Assembly: GCF_001636295.1 (NCBI RefSeq)
Contig: NZ_CP014209.1
Coordinates: 2,790,001 to 2,854,000 of the forward strand
Reading direction: 5' to 3'
Length of the DNA: 64,000 nucleotides
Origin: Isoptericola dokdonensis DS-3
Lineage (GTDB): Bacteria; Actinomycetota; Actinomycetes; Actinomycetales; Cellulomonadaceae
Part shown: positions 57,200-64,000 of the stretch, piece after piece
Layout: every line of letters begins with the position of its first letter
Numbering within the stretch: the first letter of the stretch is position 1
Position numbers and translations under genes: made by a program
Notes under the pieces: generated by a model
Told to the model about the DNA's origin: nothing
Seen by the model: the letters and a program-made list of their open reading frames with translations, nothing else
The model's database searches: none

Positions 57200-58285
57200 A
57201 TGAGGTTCACTTCTCGACCCGCCGCCGCCGTCATCGGCGTCACCCTCGCGGCCACCGCGCTCACCGGCTGCACGGAGGAGGCCGTCGGCACCAGCGGCCC
57301 CACCGAGGCGGCCGCCGCCTGCGACCCCGCCGACGTCAAGCTGGTCGGCCAGGTCCGCAACGAGTCCAACCCGTACGAGGCCGCCTGGCTCGACGGCGGC
57401 GACGCCTTCGCCGAGCAGGTCGGTCTCACCCAGGAGCGGCTCACCTACGACGGCGACTCGACCCGTCAGCAGGAGCAGATCAGCCAGCTCCTCGCCGGCG
57501 ACACCGACTGCCTCGTCATGAACGTCCTGCCCAACGGCGACTCCGACACCCCGCCCATCGTGGAGGGCGCCGAGGGCGCCGGCGCCTACCTCGTCACCCA
57601 GTGGAACAAGCCGGCCGACCTGAACGTCGCCGACTACCAGTACTGGCTGTCGCACATCACGTACGACGGCGTGGCGTCGGGCAAGCAGATCGGCGACGCG
57701 CTGGCCGAGGCCATCGGCGGCTCGGGCGGCATCATCGCCCTCCAGGGCATCCTCGACACCGGCGCCGCCAAGGACCGGTTCGCCGGCTTGGAGGAGTCGC
57801 TCGCCGCGAACACCGGCGTCGAGCTCCTCGACGACCAGACCGCCAACTTCTCCCGCGCCGAGGCGCTCGAGGTCACCAAGACGCTGCTCAGCAAGCACGG
57901 TGACGACGTCAAGGGCATCTGGGCGGCCAACGACGACATGGCGCTCGGCGCGCTCGAAGCGCTCCAGCAGGCGGGTCGCACCGACGTCGCCGTGGTCGGC
58001 ATCGACGCCGTGCCGGACGCGCTCACCGCGATCGAGGACGGCGCCATGACGGCCACCGTCTCCAGCGACGGCCCGTGGCAGGGCGGCATCGGTCTCGCCA
58101 TCGGCTACTGCGTCGCCACCGGCGAGCTCGCCGTGGAGGACATCGCCGCCGAGGACCGTGCCTGGTTCGCCGAGCAGTTCCTCATCACCGCCGACAACGT
58201 CGCGGACTTCACGTCGCCGGAGACCGACCCCGCCGACTTCGAGTGCGCGAACGTCTTCAACCGGTCGCAGGGCGCGATCTCGTGA
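57200..58285 (+). CDS. Sugar ABC transporter substrate-binding lipoprotein
   Basis: The 361-residue protein starts at ATG 57200, 6 nt after GAGGAAG. It has a lipoprotein signal (AATALTGC, lipid Cys near residue 24). The periplasmic-binding type I (ribose/RbsB-like) fold is seen in VGQVRNESNPYEAAWLDGGD, LLAGDTDCLVMNVLPNGDSD, IIALQGILDTGAAKDRFAGL, GIWAANDDMALGALEALQQ and VGIDAVPDALTAIEDG. It binds a monosaccharide or uronic acid outside the membrane and delivers it to the two permeases. It overlaps the first permease by 4 bp. The operon suggests a uronate or oligouronide ligand (inference). Confidence 0.92.
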   Translation: MRFTSRPAAAVIGVTLAATALTGCTEEAVGTSGPTEAAAACDPADVKLVGQVRNESNPYEAAWLDGGDAFAEQVGLTQERLTYDGDSTRQQEQISQLLAGDTDCLVMNVLPNGDSDTPPIVEGAEGAGAYLVTQWNKPADLNVADYQYWLSHITYDGVASGKQIGDALAEAIGGSGGIIALQGILDTGAAKDRFAGLEESLAANTGVELLDDQTANFSRAEALEVTKTLLSKHGDDVKGIWAANDDMALGALEALQQAGRTDVAVVGIDAVPDALTAIEDGAMTATVSSDGPWQGGIGLAIGYCVATGELAVEDIAAEDRAWFAEQFLITADNVADFTSPETDPADFECANVFNRSQGAIS

Positions 58286-59295
58286 CCATGGCACCCCCCG
58301 CCGACGCCGAGGTCGTGACCTCGCGACGCCCCCGCGCCCGGCGGGGGGTGTCGCTCCGTGACACCGGCCCGTCGATCGCCCTGGTCGTCGTGTTCGCCGT
58401 CTTCGCGGCGCTCAGCCCGGGCTTCCGGACGCTGTCCAACGTGCAGAACATCATGGACGCCGCCGCGGTGCTCGCGGTCGTGACGTGCGGCGTCACGTTC
58501 GTGCTCATGATGGGCTCCATCGACCTGTCCACCCCCGGGATCATGGGGGCCTCGGCGATCACGGTCGCCCTGCTGGTCGCCAACAACCGCAACGACAACG
58601 ACCTGGGGATGCTCGGCGTCGCCGTCGCCGTCCTGCTGGCCGCCGCGCTCGGCTGCCTCAGCGGCCTCGCGCTGGTCGCCCTCAAGGTCCCCTCCTTCAT
58701 GACCACGCTCGGCGTCTCCGCCGTGGGTCTCGGCGTGGCCACCCTGCTCTTCGCGGGGGTCCAGCCGAACATCACCGACGAGATGCTCGAGGGCTGGGCG
58801 GTCGAGCGGACGCTCGGGCTGTCCCACCTCACGTGGATCGCGGTGGCCTGCGTGCTCGTGGGCTGGTCGGTCCAGCGCTGGACCCGGCTCGGCCGGTACG
58901 CGTACGCGATCGGCGGCGCCGAGGAGGTCCTCGGGCTGTCCGGCGTGAAGGTCGCCCCGTTCAAGGTGGGGGTCTTCACCATGGCGGGCGCGTTCTACGG
59001 GCTCGCCGGGGTCATGGTGACCAGCCAGCTCGGCGCCGGCCTCGTCCAGGCGGGCAAGGGCTACGACTTCTCCGCCATCACGGCGGCGGTGGTCGGCGGC
59101 ACCCTGCTCTCCGGCGGTCGTGGCGGCGTCCTGCACTCCGCCGTCGGCGTCCTGCTCGTCACCGTGCTCACCAACGGCCTCGTGCAGGTCGGCGTGAGCC
59201 CGTACTGGCAGGGCGGCGTCCAGGGCCTCATCGTCGTCGCGGCCGTCGCGGCCGCGGTCATCCCCCAGCGTCGTAGGAACCAGGTGACGAAGTGA
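58282..59295 (+). CDS. Sugar ABC transporter permease 1 (RbsC-like)
   Basis: The 337-residue protein starts at a GTG overlapping the binding protein stop; ATG 58288 is an alternative. It has about 8-10 membrane spans and the BPD_transp_2 signature: SNVQNIMDAAAVLAVVTCGV, LMMGSIDLSTPGIMG, TTLGVSAVGLGVATLLFAGV, GGAEEVLGLSGVKVAPFKVG and the AAVVGGTLLSGGRGGVLHSA coupling region. It forms the membrane channel with the second permease. It overlaps the ATPase gene by 4 bp, so the genes are tightly coupled. Confidence 0.92.
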   Translation: MTMAPPADAEVVTSRRPRARRGVSLRDTGPSIALVVVFAVFAALSPGFRTLSNVQNIMDAAAVLAVVTCGVTFVLMMGSIDLSTPGIMGASAITVALLVANNRNDNDLGMLGVAVAVLLAAALGCLSGLALVALKVPSFMTTLGVSAVGLGVATLLFAGVQPNITDEMLEGWAVERTLGLSHLTWIAVACVLVGWSVQRWTRLGRYAYAIGGAEEVLGLSGVKVAPFKVGVFTMAGAFYGLAGVMVTSQLGAGLVQAGKGYDFSAITAAVVGGTLLSGGRGGVLHSAVGVLLVTVLTNGLVQVGVSPYWQGGVQGLIVVAAVAAAVIPQRRRNQVTK

Positions 59296-60854
59296 CCATG
59301 AACCTGCAGATCGAGCCCGACGCGCCCGCCCCGGCCACCGCCCCCGCCCTCGAGGTCCGCGGGCTCGTCAAGCACTTCCCGGGCGTCAAGGCGCTCGACG
59401 GCGTCGACCTGGTCGTGCACCAGCACGAGGTGCTGGGCCTCGCCGGGGAGAACGGTGCCGGCAAGTCCACCCTGCTCAAGGCCCTCGTGGGCCTGGTGCG
59501 GCCCGACGCCGGGGAGATCCTCGTGCGCGGGCAGCAGGTGAAGCTGCGCAGCATCATGGACGCCGCCGACCACGGCATCGGCATGGTGTTCCAGGAGCAG
59601 TCGCTCGTGCCGAACCTCACCGTCGCCGAGAACATCGTGCTCGGCAGCGAGGGCCCCGGCGTCCGCGGCGGCCTCTACCGCTGGGACACCCTGCGCGGGC
59701 TCGCCCAGGAGCAGCTCGACAAGATCGGGTCGCACATCGACCCGCTCGCCCGCACGGACACCCTGTCGTTCGCCGACCGGCAGATGGTCGAGATCGCCAA
59801 GGTGCTCCGCATCGAGCAGCGCTCCTCGCACCCGCCCGTCATCATCCTCGACGAGCCCACCTCGGTGCTCGAGCCGAAGGAGATCGACGCGCTGTTCACG
59901 CAGGTGCGCCGGCTGCGGGAGTTCGCGTCCGTCGTGTTCGTCTCGCACCGCCTCGACGAGGTGCTCGACGTCTGCGACCGCGTCGCCGTGCTCCGCGGCG
60001 GCCGGTCCGAGGGCGAGGTCGTCGCCCAGGGTGCCGAGCCCGAGGACCTGCACCGCATGATGATCGGCGCGACCAGCTCCGCCGACCACTACCACGACGC
60101 CGTCTGCGAGCGCACCGACGCGCCCCCCACCCCCCGCCTGGTGGTGCGCGGCCTGACGGGCGCGACGTTCCAGGACGTCGACCTGGACGTGCACGCGGGG
60201 GAGATCGTCGGCATCGTCGGCGTCCACGGCTCCGGCCGCGAGGACGTCTGCCGGGCGCTGTTCGGCGCCGAGGCCACCACCGCCGGCGAGGCCACCCTCG
60301 ACGGCGAGGCGCTCGACCTGTCCGGCACCCGCGCCGCGTGCGCCGCCGGCATCGGGTACGTGCCCGCGGAGCGCAAGACCGAGGGCATGGTCGGCCCGAT
60401 GTCGGTGGCCGACAACATGCTGCTCACCAAGCAGAGCGCGCGGTGCGCGGGCCCGCTCGTGCGGCCCCGCAAGCAGGCGCGGCTCGTGGACACGTGGATC
60501 GAGCGGCTGTCGATCCGCACCCCGCACCGCAGCACCCCCATCGGGCGGCTGTCGGGCGGCAACCAGCAGAAGGTGGTGCTGGCCCGCTGGCTGGTGGGCG
60601 GCGACGTCCGGCTCCTGCTGCTCGACCACCCGACCCGCGGCCTCGACGTCGGTGCCCGCTCGGAGGTGTACCGCCTCATGCGCGAGCTCGCCAACAGCGG
60701 CGTCGCCACCGTGCTGCTCGCCGACAGCCTCGAGGAGGCCATCGGCATGTCCGACCGGATCGTCGTCATGAGCGACGGCCGTGCGACCGCCGAGGTCGCC
60801 GCCCCCGCGGGCGGCAAGCCGACCCCGCTCGACCTCGTCAAGGAGATGGTCTGA
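59292..60854 (+). CDS. Sugar ABC transporter ATP-binding protein (double NBD, RbsA/MglA-like)
   Basis: The 520-residue protein starts at a GTG overlapping the permease stop. The first NBD has Walker A GENGAGKSTLL, a changed signature LSFADRQMVEIAK in place of LSVGQ-type, and Walker B ILDEPTSVL. The second NBD has a degenerate P-loop GVHGSGREDVC (usual for RbsA), signature LSGGNQQKVVLARW and Walker B LLLLDHPTRGLDVG, where His replaces the usual catalytic Glu. Asymmetric sites are normal in this family, but the DHP change is not. Import is likely driven by the first site. Confidence 0.92.
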   Translation: MTMNLQIEPDAPAPATAPALEVRGLVKHFPGVKALDGVDLVVHQHEVLGLAGENGAGKSTLLKALVGLVRPDAGEILVRGQQVKLRSIMDAADHGIGMVFQEQSLVPNLTVAENIVLGSEGPGVRGGLYRWDTLRGLAQEQLDKIGSHIDPLARTDTLSFADRQMVEIAKVLRIEQRSSHPPVIILDEPTSVLEPKEIDALFTQVRRLREFASVVFVSHRLDEVLDVCDRVAVLRGGRSEGEVVAQGAEPEDLHRMMIGATSSADHYHDAVCERTDAPPTPRLVVRGLTGATFQDVDLDVHAGEIVGIVGVHGSGREDVCRALFGAEATTAGEATLDGEALDLSGTRAACAAGIGYVPAERKTEGMVGPMSVADNMLLTKQSARCAGPLVRPRKQARLVDTWIERLSIRTPHRSTPIGRLSGGNQQKVVLARWLVGGDVRLLLLDHPTRGLDVGARSEVYRLMRELANSGVATVLLADSLEEAIGMSDRIVVMSDGRATAEVAAPAGGKPTPLDLVKEMV

Positions 60855-60856
60855 CC

Positions 60857-61849
60857 GTGTCCACGTCCGTCCTCACCCCGGCGGCCGCACCGGCGACCGT
60901 CGTCGCTCGCCCCACCGTCGGCCAGCGCGTGACGTCGTTCATGCCGCTCATCGCGCTGGCCGCCCTGCTGGGGGCGCTGGCGATCGCGGACCCCGGGTTC
61001 CTCAGCCAGTCCAGCCTCACGGCGGTGGTGCGGACCGCGGCGCCGCTGGTCGTGCTCGCGGCCGGGGCCACGGTGGTGGTGCTGTGCGGCGGCATCGACC
61101 TGTCGATCGCCGCGCTCTGCTCCCTGGCGACCGTGTTCTTCGCGATGTGGCTGCCCGACCTCGGCGGGCTGACGATCGCCGCGGTCGTCGCCGCGACGGC
61201 CGTCATCGGGGCCGTGCAGGGCGTCGCCCACGTGCTCCTGCGCATCCCGTCGTTCATCGTCACGCTCGGCGGCATGAGCATCTTCGCGGCGATCGCGCTG
61301 GTGATCTCCGACGCCGGACCCATCCGGGTCGTCGACCGTGAGGCCACCGCGTGGCTCGACCTCTACCTCGCGGGCGTGGTGCCCATGGCGTTCGTCGTCG
61401 CGCTGGTCGTCGTGGCGCTCATCTCGGCCGCGCTCCGGTTCACCCCGCTCGACAGCTGGGTGCGGGCCATCGGCTACTCGGAGTCCGCGGCCCGGCTGGC
61501 CGGGTCGCCGGTCGACCGGGTCAAGATCGCCGCGTTCACCGTGTCCGGCGCCTGCGCCGGGCTCGCCGCGGTCATGCTCGTCTCCCGCAACTTCAGCGGC
61601 AGCCCCACCATGGCGGACAACCTGCTGCTGCCCGCCGTGGCGGCGATCGTCGTCGGCGGCACCGCCATCACCGGCGGGCACGGCTCGGTGTGGCGCAGCC
61701 TCGCCGGCGCGCTCGTCGTCACCCTGCTCCGCGTCGGCCTGCCCATCGTGGGTGTGCCGTCCGCCTACGAGCAGATCCTCTACGGCGCGATCATCGTCGC
61801 CGCCGTCGCCCTCACCCTCGACCGGTCCAAGGTGCAGATCATCAAGTAG
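60857..61849 (+). CDS. Sugar ABC transporter permease 2 (RbsC-like)
   Basis: The 330-residue protein starts at a GTG at 60857 with AGGAG 11 nt upstream in the previous gene. It has the same fold as permease 1: VVVLCGGIDLSIAALCSLA, PSFIVTLGGMSIFAAIALVI, GYSESAARLAGSPVDRVKIA, and AIVVGGTAITGGHGSVWRS. The two permeases differ enough to be a heterodimeric channel. It ends in a basic tail (LDRSKVQIIK). A short C-rich segment separates it from the aldehyde dehydrogenase gene. Confidence 0.92.
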   Translation: MSTSVLTPAAAPATVVARPTVGQRVTSFMPLIALAALLGALAIADPGFLSQSSLTAVVRTAAPLVVLAAGATVVVLCGGIDLSIAALCSLATVFFAMWLPDLGGLTIAAVVAATAVIGAVQGVAHVLLRIPSFIVTLGGMSIFAAIALVISDAGPIRVVDREATAWLDLYLAGVVPMAFVVALVVVALISAALRFTPLDSWVRAIGYSESAARLAGSPVDRVKIAAFTVSGACAGLAAVMLVSRNFSGSPTMADNLLLPAVAAIVVGGTAITGGHGSVWRSLAGALVVTLLRVGLPIVGVPSAYEQILYGAIIVAAVALTLDRSKVQIIK

Positions 61850-61905
61850 CCGACCACCCACCGAACCCTGAGACCCTGACACCCCAGAACCACGGAAGGC
61901 CCCTC

Positions 61906-63396
61906 ATGTCCGCGAGCGCACCCCTCCTGCCCGCCGTCTCCTCGTTCCTGTCCTCCCGCAAGCAGCTCCTCATCGACGGGGAGTGGGTCGACGCGAAGGA
62001 CGGCCAGACCTTCACCACGCTCAACCCTGCGACCGAGGACGTCCTCGTCGAGGTCGCCCAGGCGTCCGCCGTCGACGCCGACCGGGCCGTCGTCGCGGCC
62101 CGCACCGCCTTCGAGGACGGCTCGCCCTGGTCGCGCATGACGCCGCGCGAGCGCTCGCACCTGCTGTGGCGCATCGGCGACATGATCGAGGAGCGGGCCG
62201 AGGAGTTCGCGCAGCTCGAGTCGCTCGACAACGGCAAGAGCCTCGCGTCCGCCCGCGGCGACGTCGGTGTGGCCGCGGAGCTGTTCCGCTACTTCGCCGG
62301 CTGGGCCACCAAGATGGAGGGCACCTCCATCCCCATGTCGGTGCCCGGCAAGCAGTTCCACGCGTACACCCGCCGTGAGGCGATCGGCGTCGTGGCGGGC
62401 ATCGTGCCGTGGAACTTCCCGCTGACGATGGCCGCGTTCAAGATCGTCCCGGCGATCACCGCCGGGAACACGGTCGTCCTCAAGCCGGCCGAGCAGACCC
62501 CGCTGACGGCGCTGCGCCTCGGCGAGCTGCTGCTCGAGGCCGGCGTCCCCGCGGGCGTCGTCAACGTGCTGCCCGGGTTCGGCGACGCGGGCGCGGCGCT
62601 GGTCGACCACGCCGGCGTCGACAAGGTCGCCTTCACCGGCAGCACCGAGGTCGGCAAGAAGATCGCCGCGGGCGCGTCGCGGAACCTCAAGAAGGTGTCC
62701 CTGGAGCTCGGCGGCAAGGCGCCCAACATCGTCTTCGCCGACGCCGACCTCGACGCCGCGATCGCCGGTGCGGCGCTCGCGGGCTACTTCAACGAGGGCC
62801 AGTGCTGCGTCAACGGCTCGCGCCTGTACGTCCAGCGCAGCGTCTTCGACGAGGTCGTCGAGGGCGTCGCGGCGGCCGCGCGCGCGATCAAGGTCGGCGA
62901 CGCGTTCGACCCGGCCACGACGATGGGCCCGCTGGTCTCGGCGGAGCAGCACGAGAAGGTCATGGGCTACGTGCGCGGCGCGGTGTCCGACGGCGCCACC
63001 ATCGCGGCGGGCAGCCCCGACGCGGCCGCGGACCGCGGGTACTTCTTCGCGCCGACGCTCATCACCGGCGTCACCGAGCAGATGGCCGTCCAGACGGACG
63101 AGATCTTCGGCCCGGTCGTCACGGCGATCCCGTTCGACACGGAGGACGAGGTCGTGGCCGCCGCGAACAACACCGTCTACGGCCTGGCCGCGGGCGTGTG
63201 GTCGAAGGACCTCGGCACCGCGCACCGCGTCGGTGGCCGCCTGCGGGCCGGCACCGTCTGGCTCAACACCTGGCACGCCGACGACGTCACCCTCCCGCGG
63301 GGTGGCTACAAGCAGTCCGGCTGGGGCCGCGAGCTCGGCTCGTTCGGCCTCGACGACTACACGGAGCTCAAGACGGTGATCGCCGAGCTCCGGTGA
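61906..63396 (+). CDS. NAD(P)-dependent aldehyde dehydrogenase
   Basis: The 496-residue protein starts at ATG 61906 after GGAAGG. All ALDH motifs are present: GIVPWNFPLTMAAFKIVPAI, VVLKPAEQTPLTAL, AFTGSTEVGKKIA, catalytic Glu in LELGGKAPNIV and catalytic Cys in NEGQCCVNGSRLYV. EIFGPVVTAIPF and GGYKQSGWGRELG close the fold. It oxidises an aldehyde formed in the pathway or nearby, possibly a ketoglutarate semialdehyde- or aldonate-type intermediate. The substrate cannot be fixed by sequence. It is the last gene of the uronate operon and is followed by a hairpin. Confidence 0.92.
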   Translation: MSASAPLLPAVSSFLSSRKQLLIDGEWVDAKDGQTFTTLNPATEDVLVEVAQASAVDADRAVVAARTAFEDGSPWSRMTPRERSHLLWRIGDMIEERAEEFAQLESLDNGKSLASARGDVGVAAELFRYFAGWATKMEGTSIPMSVPGKQFHAYTRREAIGVVAGIVPWNFPLTMAAFKIVPAITAGNTVVLKPAEQTPLTALRLGELLLEAGVPAGVVNVLPGFGDAGAALVDHAGVDKVAFTGSTEVGKKIAAGASRNLKKVSLELGGKAPNIVFADADLDAAIAGAALAGYFNEGQCCVNGSRLYVQRSVFDEVVEGVAAAARAIKVGDAFDPATTMGPLVSAEQHEKVMGYVRGAVSDGATIAAGSPDAAADRGYFFAPTLITGVTEQMAVQTDEIFGPVVTAIPFDTEDEVVAAANNTVYGLAAGVWSKDLGTAHRVGGRLRAGTVWLNTWHADDVTLPRGGYKQSGWGRELGSFGLDDYTELKTVIAELR

Positions 63397-63459
63397 ACCT
63401 GCACGGCTCGCACCGACGCGGGCCCGCAGCGAGATAGGTAGTACCCGACACGGCCTGGA

Positions 63460-63487
63460 CGGCCGGTCCCCGACCCGGGACCGGCCG
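63460..63487 (+). terminator. Hairpin ending the kdu/ABC/aldehyde dehydrogenase operon
   Basis: CGGCCGGTCCC (63460-63470) pairs perfectly with GGGACCGGCCG (63477-63487) around a 6-nt loop, 64 bp after the stop. A single copy of the AGGTAGTACCC motif, also in the 37.7-kb palindrome, lies just before it near 63436. Confidence 0.65.
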
Positions 63488-63535
63488 CCCGGTCCGTCGT
63501 CATGCCCCAGTGACGTATGCGAAAGGGATTCGACG

Positions 63536-64000
63536 ATGAACCTGTTCCGCAGATCCGACCGGCAGCGCGGTGCGCGCCGCAGACTCCGGGCGCCGGCTCG
63601 CCTGGCGGCCATGGTGGCCGCCGTCGCGGTGCTGGCACCCCTCACCGGCGGTGTCGCCACCGCCGCCCCGGCCGCGGCCGCGCCCGGCTCCGTCGACGAC
63701 GGCGTGCTGCGCGTCCTGCTGTTCTACAAGGCGAACTTCCACGCGTCGCACGTGCAGGCCCGCCAGGCCGTGCGCGACCTCGCCACGGAGCTCGGCACCG
63801 AGCACGGCCAGCAGGTCGACATCCAGGAGACGGACGACCCGGCGGCCTTCACCACGGCGAACCTCGCGTCGAAGGACGCGGTGGTGTTCGCGCAGACCGG
63901 CGGCGTGCTGTTCAACGTGCAGCAGCGGGCCGCGCTGGAGGAGTACATCCGCGGCGGCGGCGGCTACATGGGCCTGCACTACGCCGGCTGGTCGGTCGGC
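63536..64000 (+). CDS. Secreted ThuA-domain protein (N-terminal part)
   Basis: The gene starts at ATG 63536, 9 nt after GAAAGGGA, and runs off the window, leaving 155 codons. A twin-Arg-like basic stretch and hydrophobic signal end near residue 48. The ThuA-like domain follows: GVLRVLLFYKANFHASHVQA, QETDDPAAFTTANLASKDAV, VVFAQTGGVLFNVQQRAALE, and EYIRGGGGYMGLHYAGW. ThuA domains resemble class I glutamine amidotransferases and occur in large sugar-related secreted proteins, often with PKD or PQQ-type glucose-dehydrogenase domains. The missing C-terminus will decide this. It may serve the same carbohydrate utilisation region. Confidence 0.85.
   Translation, partial: MNLFRRSDRQRGARRRLRAPARLAAMVAAVAVLAPLTGGVATAAPAAAAPGSVDDGVLRVLLFYKANFHASHVQARQAVRDLATELGTEHGQQVDIQETDDPAAFTTANLASKDAVVFAQTGGVLFNVQQRAALEEYIRGGGGYMGLHYAGWSVG

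Noticed and set aside
1..64000. tRNA, rRNA, insertion sequence or prophage genes
   Set aside because: No transposase, integrase or phage structural motif was found in any plausible frame, and no tRNA-like or rRNA-like sequence was recognised by eye; a tool search would be needed to exclude a tRNA firmly.

Overview
The window is very GC-rich, with dense short-spaced genes, many GTG starts and frequent 4-bp GTGA/ATGA overlaps. Gene content includes AsnC/Lrp, LacI and IclR regulators, an AfsR-like NB-ARC regulator, a sigma/anti-sigma fusion, YchJ, RlmC and secreted enzymes with chitin-binding-type modules. This points to an actinomycete, most likely Micrococcales (Cellulomonadaceae/Promicromonosporaceae-like). 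That placement is inference. No rRNA, tRNA, insertion sequence, prophage or CRISPR array was seen.

Layout. 0-5 kb: secreted phosphatase-type (partial) and ScyD/ScyE-like proteins, a two-domain VOC protein, a His-rich SAM methyltransferase and a MetE-like enzyme. 5.1-6.0 kb: a HepT/MntA-type toxin-antitoxin pair whose antitoxin carries an N-terminal helix-turn-helix, behind a perfect inverted repeat. 6-8.2 kb: M20 amidohydrolase and two small proteins. 8.3-19 kb: an accessory stretch with two different nuclease-helicase fusions (NERD-type and DUF2075-type), two Cys-cluster proteins, a VWA protein, a small HTH protein behind a strong operator, an unrecognised 668-residue coiled-coil protein and a class II Fic protein. 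This is a plausible defence or conflict neighbourhood.

19-25.7 kb: purine-type permease, an MFS exporter flanked by arrays of an exactly 20-bp-period repeat (core CGCTGACTCGCG), an autoregulated LacI protein and acetyltransferases. 25.7-38.8 kb: a DUF255 protein, an NB-ARC/TPR regulator divergent from two alpha/beta hydrolases and a RidA protein, a 5'-nucleotidase, and a 710-residue membrane-tethered repeat protein bounded by two long DNA palindromes. 38.8-41.4 kb: AsnC regulator divergent from a ddaH-ocd operon (methylarginine and ornithine breakdown). 41.5-48.4 kb: CPBP protease, a glycosidase-like/multi-membrane-span fusion, a sigma-4/zinc anti-sigma/membrane fusion, a third 20-bp-period array and rlmC. 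48.4-49.5 kb: a lower-GC islet with a small membrane protein. 49.5-54.3 kb: VOC and DinB proteins and a large secreted subtilase.

54.5-64 kb: an IclR regulator divergent from a hexuronate operon: kduI, kduD, a sugar ABC importer (binding lipoprotein, two permeases, double ATPase) and an aldehyde dehydrogenase. A promoter and two similar operator-like sites lie in the divergent region. A secreted ThuA-domain protein runs off the window end.

The strongest undescribed signal is the 20-bp-period repeat family (20.99-21.33, 22.62-22.75 and 47.10-47.15 kb), with a related 20-bp spacing inside the palindrome at 37.68 kb. Next are the candidate defence neighbourhood and several unusual domain fusions.
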